Below, in pieces: positions 16,546-25,003 of a stretch of 64,000 nt of DNA. The stretch is from contig NZ_JBJQIK030000007.1 in assembly GCF_045984285.3 (NCBI RefSeq), positions 225,436-289,435 on the forward strand, read 5' to 3'. The translations under genes were made by a program, and so were the position numbers. This DNA comes from Rugamonas sp045984285 (lineage in GTDB: Bacteria; Pseudomonadota; Gammaproteobacteria; Burkholderiales; Burkholderiaceae_D). The stretch's first letter is position 1. The number at the start of each line of letters is the position of its first letter. The notes below the pieces were generated by a model. That model was not told the origin of the DNA and made no database searches. It saw only the letters and a list, made by a program, of their open reading frames with translations.

Positions 16546-17769
16546 TTACTTACGGGCAGCCACAACTTCGGCTGGCTGAACGATATTTTCGGCTGGCTTG
16601 TTCGACCAGGTGTTGCGGGTGTAGGTGATCACAGCCGCGATGTCGGTGTCGGACAGCTGCTTCCAGGCCGGCATTTCGCTTGGATACTTGCCGGACTTCA
16701 GGCCGTTCAGCACCACGTGGATCTGGTCGGCGCGCGGGCCGTTGACGACAGCGGAACCGTCCAGCGGAGCGAATGCGCCGGGCACGCCCTTGCCGTTGGC
16801 CTGGTGGCAGACCGCGCAGTTTGCGGTGTACACTTTTTCGCCCTTGGTTTTCAGTTCGTCGATGGTCCAGGTCTTGTTAGGATCGTCCGCCAGCGCGGCC
16901 ATTTCCTTCTGCTTGCCCTGTACCCATGCGGTGTACTCTTCGGCAGTCACCACTTTCACCACGATCGGCATGAAAGCGTGCTCCTTGCCGCACAGCTCCG
17001 CGCAGTTGCCGCGGAAGGTGCCGGTGTGTTCGGACTTGAACCAGGTGTCGCGCACGAAGCCAGGAATCGCATCCTGCTTCACGCCGAAGGCCGGGATCAT
17101 CCATGCGTGGATCACGTCGTTGGCGGTAGTAACAATGCGGATCTTCTTATTGACCGGCACCACCACTTCGTTATCGACTTCCATCAGGTAGTTCTCGCCG
17201 CGCGCTTCGGTCGGCAGGACGCCTGGCGCGCCCACCTGGGTGCGCGGGGTAGCCAGGTTGGAGATGAAGGAGATGCCCTCGCCTTCACCTTTCAGGTAGT
17301 CGTAGCCCCATTTCCACTGCATGCCGGTGGCCTTGATGGTGATGTCGGCGTTCGAGGTGTCCTTCATTGCCACCACGGTCTTGGTGGCTGGCAGCGCCAT
17401 GCCGATCACGATCAGGAATGGCACCACGGTCCACGCGATTTCAACAGCGGTGGACTCATGGAAGGTGGCCGGCTTGTGGCCCAGCGACTTGCGGTGCTTG
17501 AAGATGGAGTAGAACATGACGCCGAACACCGCGATGAAGATCACCAGGCAGATGATCATCATCAGGTTGTGCAGGTCGTAGATTTCGGCAGCGATGTGCG
17601 TCGAAGGCGGCTGCAGGTTCAGCTGATGCACCACCGGACCGCCAGTGCCGCCGGTCGCCGCGCCATACGTGCCGTTTCCAGTCGTTGCAGGTTGCGCCCA
17701 TGCTGGCACACTGGCAGCGACAGCGGCCAGCCCAAGCATCAACGATTGAAGTCGCTTCGCAAGTTTCAT
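16546..17769 (-). CDS. ctaC: Cytochrome c oxidase subunit II with fused cytochrome c domain
   Basis: A 407-residue subunit II. There is a signal sequence (LGLAAVAASVPAWAQ), two membrane helices, and the CuA cupredoxin domain with CAELCGKEHAFM plus the upstream His in VIHAWMIPAFGVKQDAIPG. A C-terminal cytochrome c extension (about residues 310-395) has the heme motif CAVCHQ and a Met ligand in PSEMPAW. This caa3-like fusion is common in betaproteobacteria. The start at 17769 (MKLAKRL) follows GGGGAAAAC; a GTG five codons upstream is less likely. First gene of the ctaC-ctaE operon. Confidence 0.96.
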   Translation of the reverse strand: MKLAKRLQSLMLGLAAVAASVPAWAQPATTGNGTYGAATGGTGGPVVHQLNLQPPSTHIAAEIYDLHNLMMIICLVIFIAVFGVMFYSIFKHRKSLGHKPATFHESTAVEIAWTVVPFLIVIGMALPATKTVVAMKDTSNADITIKATGMQWKWGYDYLKGEGEGISFISNLATPRTQVGAPGVLPTEARGENYLMEVDNEVVVPVNKKIRIVTTANDVIHAWMIPAFGVKQDAIPGFVRDTWFKSEHTGTFRGNCAELCGKEHAFMPIVVKVVTAEEYTAWVQGKQKEMAALADDPNKTWTIDELKTKGEKVYTANCAVCHQANGKGVPGAFAPLDGSAVVNGPRADQIHVVLNGLKSGKYPSEMPAWKQLSDTDIAAVITYTRNTWSNKPAENIVQPAEVVAARK

Positions 17770-18109
17770 GTTTTCCCCAACCACCCAAAATAAAGAAAAT
17801 TTTTCTTCACTGTGCGGCCCCGCCGAATCGGTGACGCACTGTGCGCTAAACAGCTAAAGGCCCCATGCCTGCCTTCGCAAAAAAAATTTGGCGAAAACGC
17901 GGCTGGAACCTTGTACATCGTCACCGGCGGCCCAACATCACCTGTGACGCTGACTATTGTTGCCTGTCTGCCGCTTCGGCAGCCAGATTGTGTCCGGCTG
18001 GGCAAAGTACTGGCAAAATTAGTCAAGGATTATAAGCATTAACACACTCTTTCATCAAGGCTATTTGCCTTTCCACTAAGAGCGCCCCCCTTCGGAAAAC
18101 AACGCCTGC
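17770..18109. other. 340-bp leader/promoter region of the cox operon, no gene
   Basis: No coding frame here has family character on either strand. The minus strand carries a sigma70-like promoter (18029-18058), which would leave an untranslated leader of about 250 bases before ctaC. The leader includes an A/T-rich stretch (GAAGAAAAATTTTCTTTA) just before the start and a CGAAGCGGCAG-type inverted segment. I see no recognised riboswitch. Confidence 0.6.
18029..18058 (-). promoter_or_regulatory. Predicted sigma70 promoter of the ctaC operon
   Basis: On the minus strand TTGATG (plus coordinates 18053-18058) and a consensus TATAAT (18029-18034) are separated by 18 bases. It is the best match in the 340-bp gap upstream of ctaC. 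Predicted by eye only. Confidence 0.55.
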
Positions 18110-19033
18110 CTATTTTTTGGGCGGGCGCGGCATGAAGCGGACAATTGCCTCACCCTCATTCGTCACGCGCGGAGCAGGCCGGAAGGCGTGGCCATAGATC
18201 ACCTCGAAGGTCAGGCCGATGCGGCCGTCGGCGCGGCGCTGGCGGTTCAGGCCATCGAGCAGGCGCTGCTGCGCGGCGCGGCCCAGCAGGCCTTTGCGGC
18301 GCGTGCTCAGCGGATTGCCGCCGAAAGCGCGCACGTCATTGAGCAGTTTTTCCGGCGTGTCGTAGGTCACTGTTATCTTTTCCATATCCATTACCGGCGT
18401 CGAGAAACCGGCTTCCACCAGCTGGTCGCCGAAATCGTGCATATCGACGAAGGGCAGCGAATGCGGCGCGAGATCGACCTCGCTGAACGCGGTGCGCAGC
18501 TCCTGGAAGGTATCGGGACCGAAGCAGGAAAACATCAGCAGGCCGTTCACGCGCAGCACGCGGTGCCACTCCGCGAACACGCGGTCCGGCTGGGGGTGCC
18601 AGTGCATCGCCAGGTTGGACCATACGAGGTCCACGGTATTGCGGGCCAGCGGCAGGTCGGCAAAATCCCCGCACAGCGCATCGATGCCCGATTTTGAGGG
18701 GAGAAGCTTGCTCATTAGCTGCGTGATCGCGGACTGCGGAGCTCCCTGCTGCTGCGCGGCGCGCAGCATCGCCTCCGAGGCATCCAGCGCCAGCACCTGG
18801 GCGGCGGGATAATCCTTGTGCAGCATTGGCAGGTCGGCGCCGGCGCCGCAACCCGCATCCAGCACGCGCAGCGGCGCCAGTTTCACCAGTTGCAGGCGCT
18901 CATGCATGCGGTTCGCCACCTCGCGGCGCAGGAAATCGGATGCTTCCACGCGCTCGGGGCGGCGGAACAGCGCGCGCACATGATGCAGATCGATAGGAGC
19001 GCTGAGTTTGGGCGGATTGGCGGGGGCTTGCAT
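18110..19033 (-). CDS. bioC: SAM-dependent methyltransferase, BioC-like
   Basis: A 307-residue class I methyltransferase. The SAM site LRVLDAGCGAGADLPML is near residue 60, followed by VLALDASEAML, GDFADLPL and VDLVWSNLAMHWHPQPD, then VLRVNGLLMFSCFGPDTFQE. The WSNLAMHWxxxP and LLMFSCFGPDT blocks are characteristic of BioC, which methylates malonyl-ACP at the start of biotin synthesis. The start at 19033 (MQAPANPPKLSAPIDLHHVR) fits the family; the open frame extends further but lacks similarity. No other biotin gene is in view, so BioC is likely but not certain. Divergent from comF. Confidence 0.75.
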   Translation of the reverse strand: MQAPANPPKLSAPIDLHHVRALFRRPERVEASDFLRREVANRMHERLQLVKLAPLRVLDAGCGAGADLPMLHKDYPAAQVLALDASEAMLRAAQQQGAPQSAITQLMSKLLPSKSGIDALCGDFADLPLARNTVDLVWSNLAMHWHPQPDRVFAEWHRVLRVNGLLMFSCFGPDTFQELRTAFSEVDLAPHSLPFVDMHDFGDQLVEAGFSTPVMDMEKITVTYDTPEKLLNDVRAFGGNPLSTRRKGLLGRAAQQRLLDGLNRQRRADGRIGLTFEVIYGHAFRPAPRVTNEGEAIVRFMPRPPKK

Positions 19034-19093
19034 TTTATATAGCGGCAACGGGTGAGATAATGTGCGCAGTTTACATGGTTGGAGCAAAACGCG

Positions 19094-19834
19094 ATGGCCA
19101 CCGCTTTGCACGCTGCCCTGTCCCGCTGGCTCGGCGCCGCCTTGCCCGCGCTGCTGCCGGTGCATTGCGTACTGTGCGGCCTGGCCAGCGCGCAGCATTT
19201 GTGCGCTGGCTGCCGCGAACAATGCCTGTCCGGCGGCCAGCCGCGTTGCCCGGTATGTGCCGATCCCCTGCCCGGCGCGGACGGCACCATGCCTTGCGGC
19301 CGCTGCCTGCGCCATCCGCCCGACTATGACGCCACGCTGGTTGCGGCCGACTATGTGCTGCCCGTCGACAGCCTGGTGCTGCAGCTGAAGTTCGGCGCCC
19401 GGCTTGCGCATGCGCGGCTGTTCGGCGGCCTGCTGGCTGATGCCGCGCTGGCATCACCTGGTTTCGTGAAGCCCGCGCTGCTGTGTCCTGTGCCGCTGGG
19501 CCCCGAAAGGCTGGCCGAACGCGGCTTCAACCAGGCGCTGGAAATCGCCCGCCCGCTCGGCAAGCGGCTCGGCATCGGCGTGGATGCGCACTGCGTGGTG
19601 CGGGTGCAGGACACCCTGGCGCAAAGCCTGCTGCACGCCCGCGAACGGCGCCGCAACATCGCCGCCGCCTTCAGCGTGACAGACCGCGCCCAGGTCGAAG
19701 GGCGGCACATCGGCGTGGTGGATGATGTGATGAGCAGCGGCGAAACGCTGCAGGAACTGGCGGCGACGCTGAAGCGCTACGGCGCGGCGCGCGTAACTAA
19801 TATAGTATTCGCGCGTACGCCGCCATCGAACTAA
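19094..19834 (+). CDS. comF: ComF family phosphoribosyltransferase-like protein
   Basis: A 246-residue ComF/GntX protein: an N-terminal zinc-ribbon of paired cysteines (CVLCGLASAQHLCAGC, CPVCADPL, CGRC) and a C-terminal PRTase fold with the PRPP-loop VGVVDDVMSSGETLQE-like segment (GVVDDVMSSGETLQELAATL). In naturally competent bacteria ComF is needed for uptake of transforming DNA; in others its role is unclear. The ATG at 19094 has GGAG nine bases upstream; a TTG five codons earlier is the alternative. Confidence 0.92.
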   Translation: MATALHAALSRWLGAALPALLPVHCVLCGLASAQHLCAGCREQCLSGGQPRCPVCADPLPGADGTMPCGRCLRHPPDYDATLVAADYVLPVDSLVLQLKFGARLAHARLFGGLLADAALASPGFVKPALLCPVPLGPERLAERGFNQALEIARPLGKRLGIGVDAHCVVRVQDTLAQSLLHARERRRNIAAAFSVTDRAQVEGRHIGVVDDVMSSGETLQELAATLKRYGAARVTNIVFARTPPSN

Positions 19835-19844
19835 AGGAGAAGAT

Positions 19845-20315
19845 TTGTTTCACGTAGTGCTGGTCAACCCCGAAATTCCGCCGAACACCGGTAACGTCAT
19901 CCGCCTGTGCGCCAACACGGGTGCGCAGCTGCACCTGATCGAGCCGCTCGGTTTTCCGCTGGACGACGCCAAGCTGCGCCGCGCAGGGCTGGATTACCAC
20001 GAATACGCGCGCATGAAAGTGCACAAGAACTGGGACGCCTTCCTGGCCGAAGTTCAGCCCGTGGCCGGCCGCATCTTCGCCATGACCACGCACGGCTCCA
20101 CGCCCTTCGCGCAGCTGAAGTTCGAGGCCGGGGACGTGTTCGTCTTCGGCTCCGAAACCCGCGGTCTCGCCCCCGAATTCCGCGAAACCTTCCCGGCAGC
20201 CCAGCGCATCCGCGTCCCCATGCGCCCCGACAACCGCAGCCTCAACCTCTCCAACACGGTCGCCATCGTCGTCTACGAAGCCTGGCGCCAGCACGCCTAC
20301 GCCGGCGGCGCATAA
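19845..20315 (+). CDS. trmL: tRNA (cytidine(34)-2'-O)-methyltransferase
   Basis: A 156-residue SPOUT enzyme that 2'-O-methylates the wobble base of some leucine tRNAs. The N-terminus MFHVVLVNPEIPPNTGNVIR and the knot motifs FGSETRGLAPEF and NRSLNLSNTVAIVVYEAWRQ are nearly diagnostic. The start is TTG at 19845 with AAAGGAGAAGA directly in front; the family N-terminus starts at exactly this codon. It begins 10 bases after comF and is followed 3 bases past its stop by a dispersed palindrome. Confidence 0.95.
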   Translation: MFHVVLVNPEIPPNTGNVIRLCANTGAQLHLIEPLGFPLDDAKLRRAGLDYHEYARMKVHKNWDAFLAEVQPVAGRIFAMTTHGSTPFAQLKFEAGDVFVFGSETRGLAPEFRETFPAAQRIRVPMRPDNRSLNLSNTVAIVVYEAWRQHAYAGGA

Positions 20316-20318
20316 AGC

Positions 20319-20380
20319 TGACACCATGGGGTCAGGCACCATGGTGTCAGTGACATTGGTGCCTGACCCCAGGGTGTCAC
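20319..20380. repeat. Paired palindromes, TGACACC subfamily
   Basis: Unit a (20319-20349) has perfect 11-base arms TGACACCATGG/CCATGGTGTCA around GGTCAGGCA. Unit b (20350-20380) is an imperfect unit in opposite orientation, immediately adjacent. It lies between the trmL stop and the DUF421 gene and probably ends trmL transcription. Confidence 0.9.
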
Positions 20381-20458
20381 AGTTGGTGGCGGCAAGCGTG
20401 TTGGCATAAAGGCATGGAAAGTCGTATAAGTGAATCGTCGACTTTCGTGGGAGCCGGT

Positions 20459-20917
20459 ATGTTCGATATCGATTTGCCTTGGTGGGAACTGGTGGTGCGC
20501 GGGGCGATTGTCTACGCATTCCTGCTGGTGATGGTGCGCATTACCGGAAAGCGTACTGTCGGGCAATTCACGCCGTTTGATTTGCTGGTGGTGATGCTGC
20601 TGTCGGAGGCGGTATCCCCTGCGCTGACCGGCGGCGAAGAGGGCGTGACGGGCGGCATTATCGTGGCCACTACGCTCATCGTGCTGAACGTACTGATCGC
20701 CTTCGCAACCTCGCACAGCCGCAAAATTGCGGATATGGTCGATGGCACGCCCGTCCTGCTCGGGCGCGATGGCAAAATCTTCGATGATGTCGTCAAGCGC
20801 AACCGCGTTGCCGAGGGCGACGTGGAACAGGCTTTGCGCGAAGCCGACTGCCCGCTGCACAAGATGAAGTGCGCCTTCCTCGAACCGGATGGCAAGATCA
20901 CCATCCTGCAGAATTAG
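20459..20917 (+). CDS. DUF421 (YetF-like) membrane protein
   Basis: A 152-residue protein with three N-terminal hydrophobic helices (WWELVVRGAIVYAFLLVMV, FDLLVVMLLSEAVSPAL, GGIIVATTLIVLNVLIAF) including the family motif RITGKRTVGQFTPFDLLVVM. The cytoplasmic domain reads KIADMVDGTPVLLGRDGKI. The function of DUF421/YetF is poorly known; it is found in envelope and spore-associated proteins. The start at 20459 has GGGAGCC upstream; an ATG 15 codons earlier is possible. The 3' end overlaps converging rfaE2 by 4 bases. Confidence 0.88.
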   Translation: MFDIDLPWWELVVRGAIVYAFLLVMVRITGKRTVGQFTPFDLLVVMLLSEAVSPALTGGEEGVTGGIIVATTLIVLNVLIAFATSHSRKIADMVDGTPVLLGRDGKIFDDVVKRNRVAEGDVEQALREADCPLHKMKCAFLEPDGKITILQN

Positions 20918-21396
20918 CCGCCGAACATCCTCACCTTGGCCAGCAGCTTGGTGGTCGACCGGTCGTGCTGGAAATCGATGGCGACCGCCTTGCCGCCATA
21001 GGCAATCACCGCCTTCCCTTCCGGTATCGCCGTCATATCGTAATCGCCGCCTTTGGCGTAAATCTCCGGGCGCGCTTCCTGCACCACTTCCAGCGCAGTA
21101 TCCTCATCGAAAGGCACCACCAGGCTCACCGACTCCAGCGCCGCCAGCACCGCCATGCGGTCCTCGCAGGCATTGAGCGGACGGTCGTCCCCCTTGCCGA
21201 GGCGCTTCACGGATGCATCCGTATTGGCCGCCACCACCAGCGAGGCGCCCAGCGCGCGCGCCTGCGCCAGATAGGTGACGTGGCCGCGGTGCAGGATGTC
21301 GAACACGCCGTTCGTCACCACCACCGGCTTGGGCAGCGCCGCGACACGCGCAGCCAGCTCGGCGCGCGTGCAAATCTTTTCTTCAAATGGGATCAT
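20914..21396 (-). CDS. rfaE2: D-glycero-beta-D-manno-heptose 1-phosphate adenylyltransferase
   Basis: A 160-residue cytidylyltransferase-like enzyme corresponding to the C-terminal half of HldE. The nucleotide-binding signature GVFDILHRGHVTYLAQAR (HxGH) and the late motif EKVRM-like end are present, with NTDASVKRLGKGDDRPLN in the middle. It makes ADP-heptose precursor for the lipopolysaccharide core. In this lineage the kinase half is a separate gene not in the window. The start overlaps the stop of the upstream pilU-like gene (ATGA). Confidence 0.93.
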   Translation of the reverse strand: MIPFEEKICTRAELAARVAALPKPVVVTNGVFDILHRGHVTYLAQARALGASLVVAANTDASVKRLGKGDDRPLNACEDRMAVLAALESVSLVVPFDEDTALEVVQEARPEIYAKGGDYDMTAIPEGKAVIAYGGKAVAIDFQHDRSTTKLLAKVRMFGG

Positions 21397-22574
21397 GTTC
21401 CGGGTTCTTCTTCTTTGTCTTCGTCCACCTGCATGCTGAGCGATGCAGCGCCCGATGCGGCAGCCGCGCCGCCAGGCTCCTTGCGGTCGCCGTGCAGCTT
21501 GATCTGCAGGCGCAGGCCGTTGGTGGAGTCGGCATTGCGCAGCGCTTCTTCGTAGGAGATGTAGCCCTTATTATAAAGCTCGTACAGCGCCTGGTCGAAG
21601 GTGCACATGCCCAGCTCGCGCGACTTGTGCATGATCTCCTTGATGGCGTGGAAATTCCCCTTGAAGATCATCTCGGAAATGGTCGGCGTATTGAGCAGGA
21701 TCTCGATCGCGGCCTTGCGCCCCTTGCCATCCTCGGTGCGGATCAGACGCTGCGACACAATCGCGCGCAGGTTCGAGGAAAGGTCCATCAGCAGCTGGTT
21801 GCGCCGCTCCTCCGGGAAGAAGTTGATGATGCGGTCCATGGTCTGGTTCGCATTATTGGCATGCAGGGTGCCAAGGCACAGGTGGCCGGTTTCGGCGAAG
21901 GCAATCGCATGCTCCATGGTTTCCGTATCGCGGATCTCGCCAATCAGGATCACATCCGGCGCCTGGCGCAAGGTGTTCTTCAGCGCGTGGTGCCATGAGT
22001 GGGTGTCCACACCCACTTCGCGGTGCGTGATCAGGCAGCCCTTGTTCTTGTGGACGTATTCCACCGGATCTTCCACCGTGATGATGTGGCCCGCCGAATT
22101 GGCGTTGCGGTAGTCGATCATCGCCGCCAGCGTGGTGGACTTGCCCGAGCCCGTGCCGCCAACCACCAGCACCAGCCCGCGCTTGGTCATCACCACATCC
22201 TTCAGCACTTCCGGCAGGTCCAGCTTCTCGAAATTCGGAATCTCGGAAGCGATGGTGCGCACCACCATGCCCACCTGTTGCTGCTGCACGAAGACATTCA
22301 CACGGAAGCGGCACACATTCGGCAGCGAGATCGCGAAGTTGCACTCCATCTCCGCCTCGAACTCATGGCGCTGCTTGTCGTTCATGATGGCGTAGGCCAG
22401 CGCCCGGGTCACGTCGCCGGTAAGGCGCTGCTGGCTCAGCGGCTTCATCGAGCCCTGGGATTTGATGCTGGGCGGAAAATCTGCCGAGATGAACAGGTCC
22501 GAACCGCCAACCTGGTGCATTGCCTTCAGCAATTTGTGAATATAGGCCTGCGCCTCGTCGTGACCAAGAGTCAT
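21393..22574 (-). CDS. PilT/PilU family type IV pilus ATPase (second PilU-like)
   Basis: A 393-residue retraction-type ATPase: N-terminal PAS-like region, Walker A GGTGSGKSTT, Asp box ITVEDPVEYVHKN, Walker B VILIGEIRDTETMEHA and His box TGHLCLGTLHANNA. The C-terminus is extended (GDRKEPGGAAAASGAASLSM, acidic end DEDKEEEPGT). It is closer to PilU (27651) than to PilT: it shares GRxxAIEILLNxP and SRELGMxTFDQALY and lacks the AIRNLIRE block of PilT. So two PilU paralogues sit 5 kb apart. It is paired with rfaE2, not with pilus genes. Confidence 0.9.
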   Translation of the reverse strand: MTLGHDEAQAYIHKLLKAMHQVGGSDLFISADFPPSIKSQGSMKPLSQQRLTGDVTRALAYAIMNDKQRHEFEAEMECNFAISLPNVCRFRVNVFVQQQQVGMVVRTIASEIPNFEKLDLPEVLKDVVMTKRGLVLVVGGTGSGKSTTLAAMIDYRNANSAGHIITVEDPVEYVHKNKGCLITHREVGVDTHSWHHALKNTLRQAPDVILIGEIRDTETMEHAIAFAETGHLCLGTLHANNANQTMDRIINFFPEERRNQLLMDLSSNLRAIVSQRLIRTEDGKGRKAAIEILLNTPTISEMIFKGNFHAIKEIMHKSRELGMCTFDQALYELYNKGYISYEEALRNADSTNGLRLQIKLHGDRKEPGGAAAASGAASLSMQVDEDKEEEPGT

Positions 22575-22675
22575 GCGATCCTCGCTATCGGTATGCGGTA
22601 CATTATAGCCACCACTTTGTTACAGAAGACATTGCCATCGTTGCAAACGAGCATTGCCTGTGTTCAAATGACTTT

Positions 22676-23617
22676 ATGACACTTACCGAACTGAAATATA
22701 TCGTCGCTGTTGCGCGAGCGAAACATTTCGGCCATGCTGCTGAAGCATGTTTCGTTGCCCAGCCAACGTTATCGGTAGCCATCAAGAAACTCGAGGACGA
22801 GCTGGGCGTAACCCTGTTCGAGCGCGGCGGGGCCGAAATCTCCGTCACGCCGCTGGGCGCGCAAATCGTGGCCCAGGCCGAGCGCGTGCTGGAACAGACC
22901 GCCGCCATCAAGGAACTCGCCAAGCAGAACAAGGATCCCCTGTCCGGCCCCCTGCGCCTGGGCGTGATCTATACCATCGGCCCCTACCTGCTGCCGCCGC
23001 TGGTCAAGCGCATGATCGAAAAGACCCCGCAGATGCCGCTGATCCTGCAGGAGAACTTCACGGTCAAGCTGCTGGAACTGCTGCGCCAGGGCGAACTGGA
23101 CGCCGCCATCATGGCGCTGCCCCTGCCGGACCACGGCATGTCGATGAAGTCGCTGTACGACGAACCTTTCGTGGTGGCGATGCCGGGCCAGCATCCCTGG
23201 ACCGAACGCAAGAAGATTCCGGCCGAAGACCTGAAAAGCGAAACCATGCTCCTGCTGGGTAACGGCCACTGCTTCCGCGACCAGGTGCTGGAAGTGTGCC
23301 CGGAAATGGCGCGCTTCTCCACGCCGGGCAACGGCATGCAGCGCACCTTCGAAGGTTCCTCACTGGAAACTATCCGCCATATGGTCGCCAGCGGCATCGG
23401 CCTGACCGTGCTGCCGCGCGCCTCCGTGCAGGACATGGATACCAAAGAGGGCATGCTGCAGTTCCGCCCCTTCGCCTCACCCGAGCCTTCGCGCCGCGTG
23501 GTGATCGTGTGGCGCAAAAGCTTCACCCGCAAAGCCGCCATCGACGCCATCTGCGAAGCCGTCGCCCAGTGCGAACTGCCGGGCGTGACCATGCTGTGCA
23601 AGGACGAGGCGGAGTAA
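22676..23617 (+). CDS. oxyR: Hydrogen peroxide-sensing regulator OxyR
   Basis: A 313-residue LysR-type activator. The N-terminal winged helix (MTLTELKYIVAVARAKHFGH) is followed by a substrate domain with the OxyR redox pair in GNGHCFRDQVLEVC: two cysteines nine residues apart, the positions of E. coli Cys199 and Cys208, which form the activating disulfide. The start at 22676 gives the usual family N-terminus; an earlier in-frame start at 22520 lies inside the divergent gene. It sits 58 bases upstream of ubiA's open frame on the same strand. Confidence 0.94.
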   Translation: MTLTELKYIVAVARAKHFGHAAEACFVAQPTLSVAIKKLEDELGVTLFERGGAEISVTPLGAQIVAQAERVLEQTAAIKELAKQNKDPLSGPLRLGVIYTIGPYLLPPLVKRMIEKTPQMPLILQENFTVKLLELLRQGELDAAIMALPLPDHGMSMKSLYDEPFVVAMPGQHPWTERKKIPAEDLKSETMLLLGNGHCFRDQVLEVCPEMARFSTPGNGMQRTFEGSSLETIRHMVASGIGLTVLPRASVQDMDTKEGMLQFRPFASPEPSRRVVIVWRKSFTRKAAIDAICEAVAQCELPGVTMLCKDEAE

Positions 23618-23650
23618 AATGCGGCGTTCACCACGCCACTGAGATACCCC

Positions 23651-24526
23651 GTGCAAGCCACCTCACCCGCGCCAAGCAAACTTCAACTGTATTTCCGCCT
23701 CGTGCGGCTGGACAAGCCGATCGGCACCGTGCTGCTGCTGTGGCCCACGCTCAGCGCCTTGTGGCTGGCCTCGAACGGCGTGCCGGACTGGAAACTGCTG
23801 CTGATCTTCTGCCTCGGCACCTTCCTCATGCGTTCGGCCGGCTGCGCGGTGAATGACTACGCCGACCAGGACTTCGACCGCCACGTCAAACGCACGGCGG
23901 AGCGCCCCATCACGAGCGGCCGCGTGAGCGGCAAGGAAGCGCTGGCGATTGCGGCGGTGCTTTCGGTCATGGCCTTCCTGCTGATCCAGCCGCTGAACAC
24001 GCTGGTCAAACAGCTGAGCGTTGCCGCGCTGGTGCTGGCGGCCAGCTACCCCTACTTCAAGCGTTTCTTCGCGCTGCCGCAGGCCTACCTCGGCATTGCA
24101 TTCGGCTTCGGCATCCCGATGGGCTTCGCCGCAGTGTACGGCGTGGTGCCGCCGGTGGCCTGGCTGCTCCTGCTCGGCAATATCTTCTGGACCCTGGCCT
24201 ACGACACCGAATACGCCATGGTCGACCGGGACGACGACCTCAAGCTCGGCCTGAAAACCTCAGCCATTACCTTTGGCCGCTACGACGTGGCCATCATCAT
24301 GCTGTGCTACTTCCTGCACCTGGCTATCTGGCTGACGGTGGGCCTGCACTTCCATCTGGGCCTGTGGTTCCTGCTCGGCCTGGCCGTGGCGGCGGGCTGC
24401 GCCATCTACCATTACTTCCTGATCCGTTCACGCGAGCGTGCGCCGTGCTTTGCTGCATTCCGGCACAATAATTATCTGGGCGCGGCTGTGTTCGCAGGTA
24501 TCGCGCTCGACTACGCATTGCGCTGA
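23651..24526 (+). CDS. ubiA: 4-hydroxybenzoate octaprenyltransferase
   Basis: A 291-residue integral membrane prenyltransferase for ubiquinone synthesis. The two Asp-rich motifs NDYADQDFDRHVKRTAERP and DTEYAMVDRDDDLKLGLKTS are intact, with about nine helices. The start is GTG at 23651, the only codon that gives the family N-terminus (QLYFRLVRLDKPIGTVLLLW). It attaches the polyprenyl tail to 4-hydroxybenzoate in the inner membrane. Confidence 0.95.
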   Translation: MQATSPAPSKLQLYFRLVRLDKPIGTVLLLWPTLSALWLASNGVPDWKLLLIFCLGTFLMRSAGCAVNDYADQDFDRHVKRTAERPITSGRVSGKEALAIAAVLSVMAFLLIQPLNTLVKQLSVAALVLAASYPYFKRFFALPQAYLGIAFGFGIPMGFAAVYGVVPPVAWLLLLGNIFWTLAYDTEYAMVDRDDDLKLGLKTSAITFGRYDVAIIMLCYFLHLAIWLTVGLHFHLGLWFLLGLAVAAGCAIYHYFLIRSRERAPCFAAFRHNNYLGAAVFAGIALDYALR

Positions 24527-24562
24527 TCGCGCATCCCTGCAATTCATCCGAAAGAGGCGATC

Positions 24563-24928
24563 ATGGACCAGACTCCTGCAACTCCGAACAAATCGAATGG
24601 CATGACCCACACGCAAAGCACCGAGAACAGCGAAGCGCGCGAGCGCCTGATGGGCGACCTGAAGTCGGCCATTTCCGACGCCGAGCAATGGCTGCGCAGC
24701 GCCACCAACGCGGGTGCCGAAGACCTGAGCGAAGTGAAAGCCAAATTCCAGGACACGCTGCGCACCGCCAAAAGCGATCTGCTGAAAATGGAAGACACGG
24801 TGCTGGCAAAAGGCAAGCTCGCAGCCCAGGCCACCGACGTCTTCGTGCACGACAACCCCTGGAAATCGGTCGCCCTCGGCGCCGCGGTCGGCATCATCGC
24901 CGGCATGCTCATCTCCTCCCGCGACTAA
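24563..24928 (+). CDS. DUF883 (YqjD/ElaB) family membrane-anchored protein
   Basis: A 121-residue protein with a helical, charged N-terminal part (LMGDLKSAISDAEQWLRSAT) and a C-terminal membrane tail VALGAAVGIIAGMLISSRD. This is the tail-anchored YqjD/ElaB pattern; E. coli relatives bind ribosomes in stationary phase at the inner membrane. AAAGAGGCGATC precedes the ATG. The gene ends 5 bases before the double palindrome at 24934. Confidence 0.9.
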   Translation: MDQTPATPNKSNGMTHTQSTENSEARERLMGDLKSAISDAEQWLRSATNAGAEDLSEVKAKFQDTLRTAKSDLLKMEDTVLAKGKLAAQATDVFVHDNPWKSVALGAAVGIIAGMLISSRD

Positions 24929-24933
24929 ACAAC

Positions 24934-24997
24934 ATGACACCGTGGGGTCAGGCACCGCTGTCATACTGACAGCAGGTGCCTGACCCCACGGTGTCAT
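24934..24997. repeat. Large double palindrome between DUF883 and proC
   Basis: Two TGACACC-subfamily units (24934-24964 and 24966-24997) face each other so that the outer 23 bases of each side are also perfectly complementary, making one hairpin of about 64 bases. It lies 5 bases past the DUF883 stop and 6 bases from the proC stop, so it separates two converging genes and probably ends both transcripts. Confidence 0.9.
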
Positions 24998-25003
24998 ACT
25001 TTG

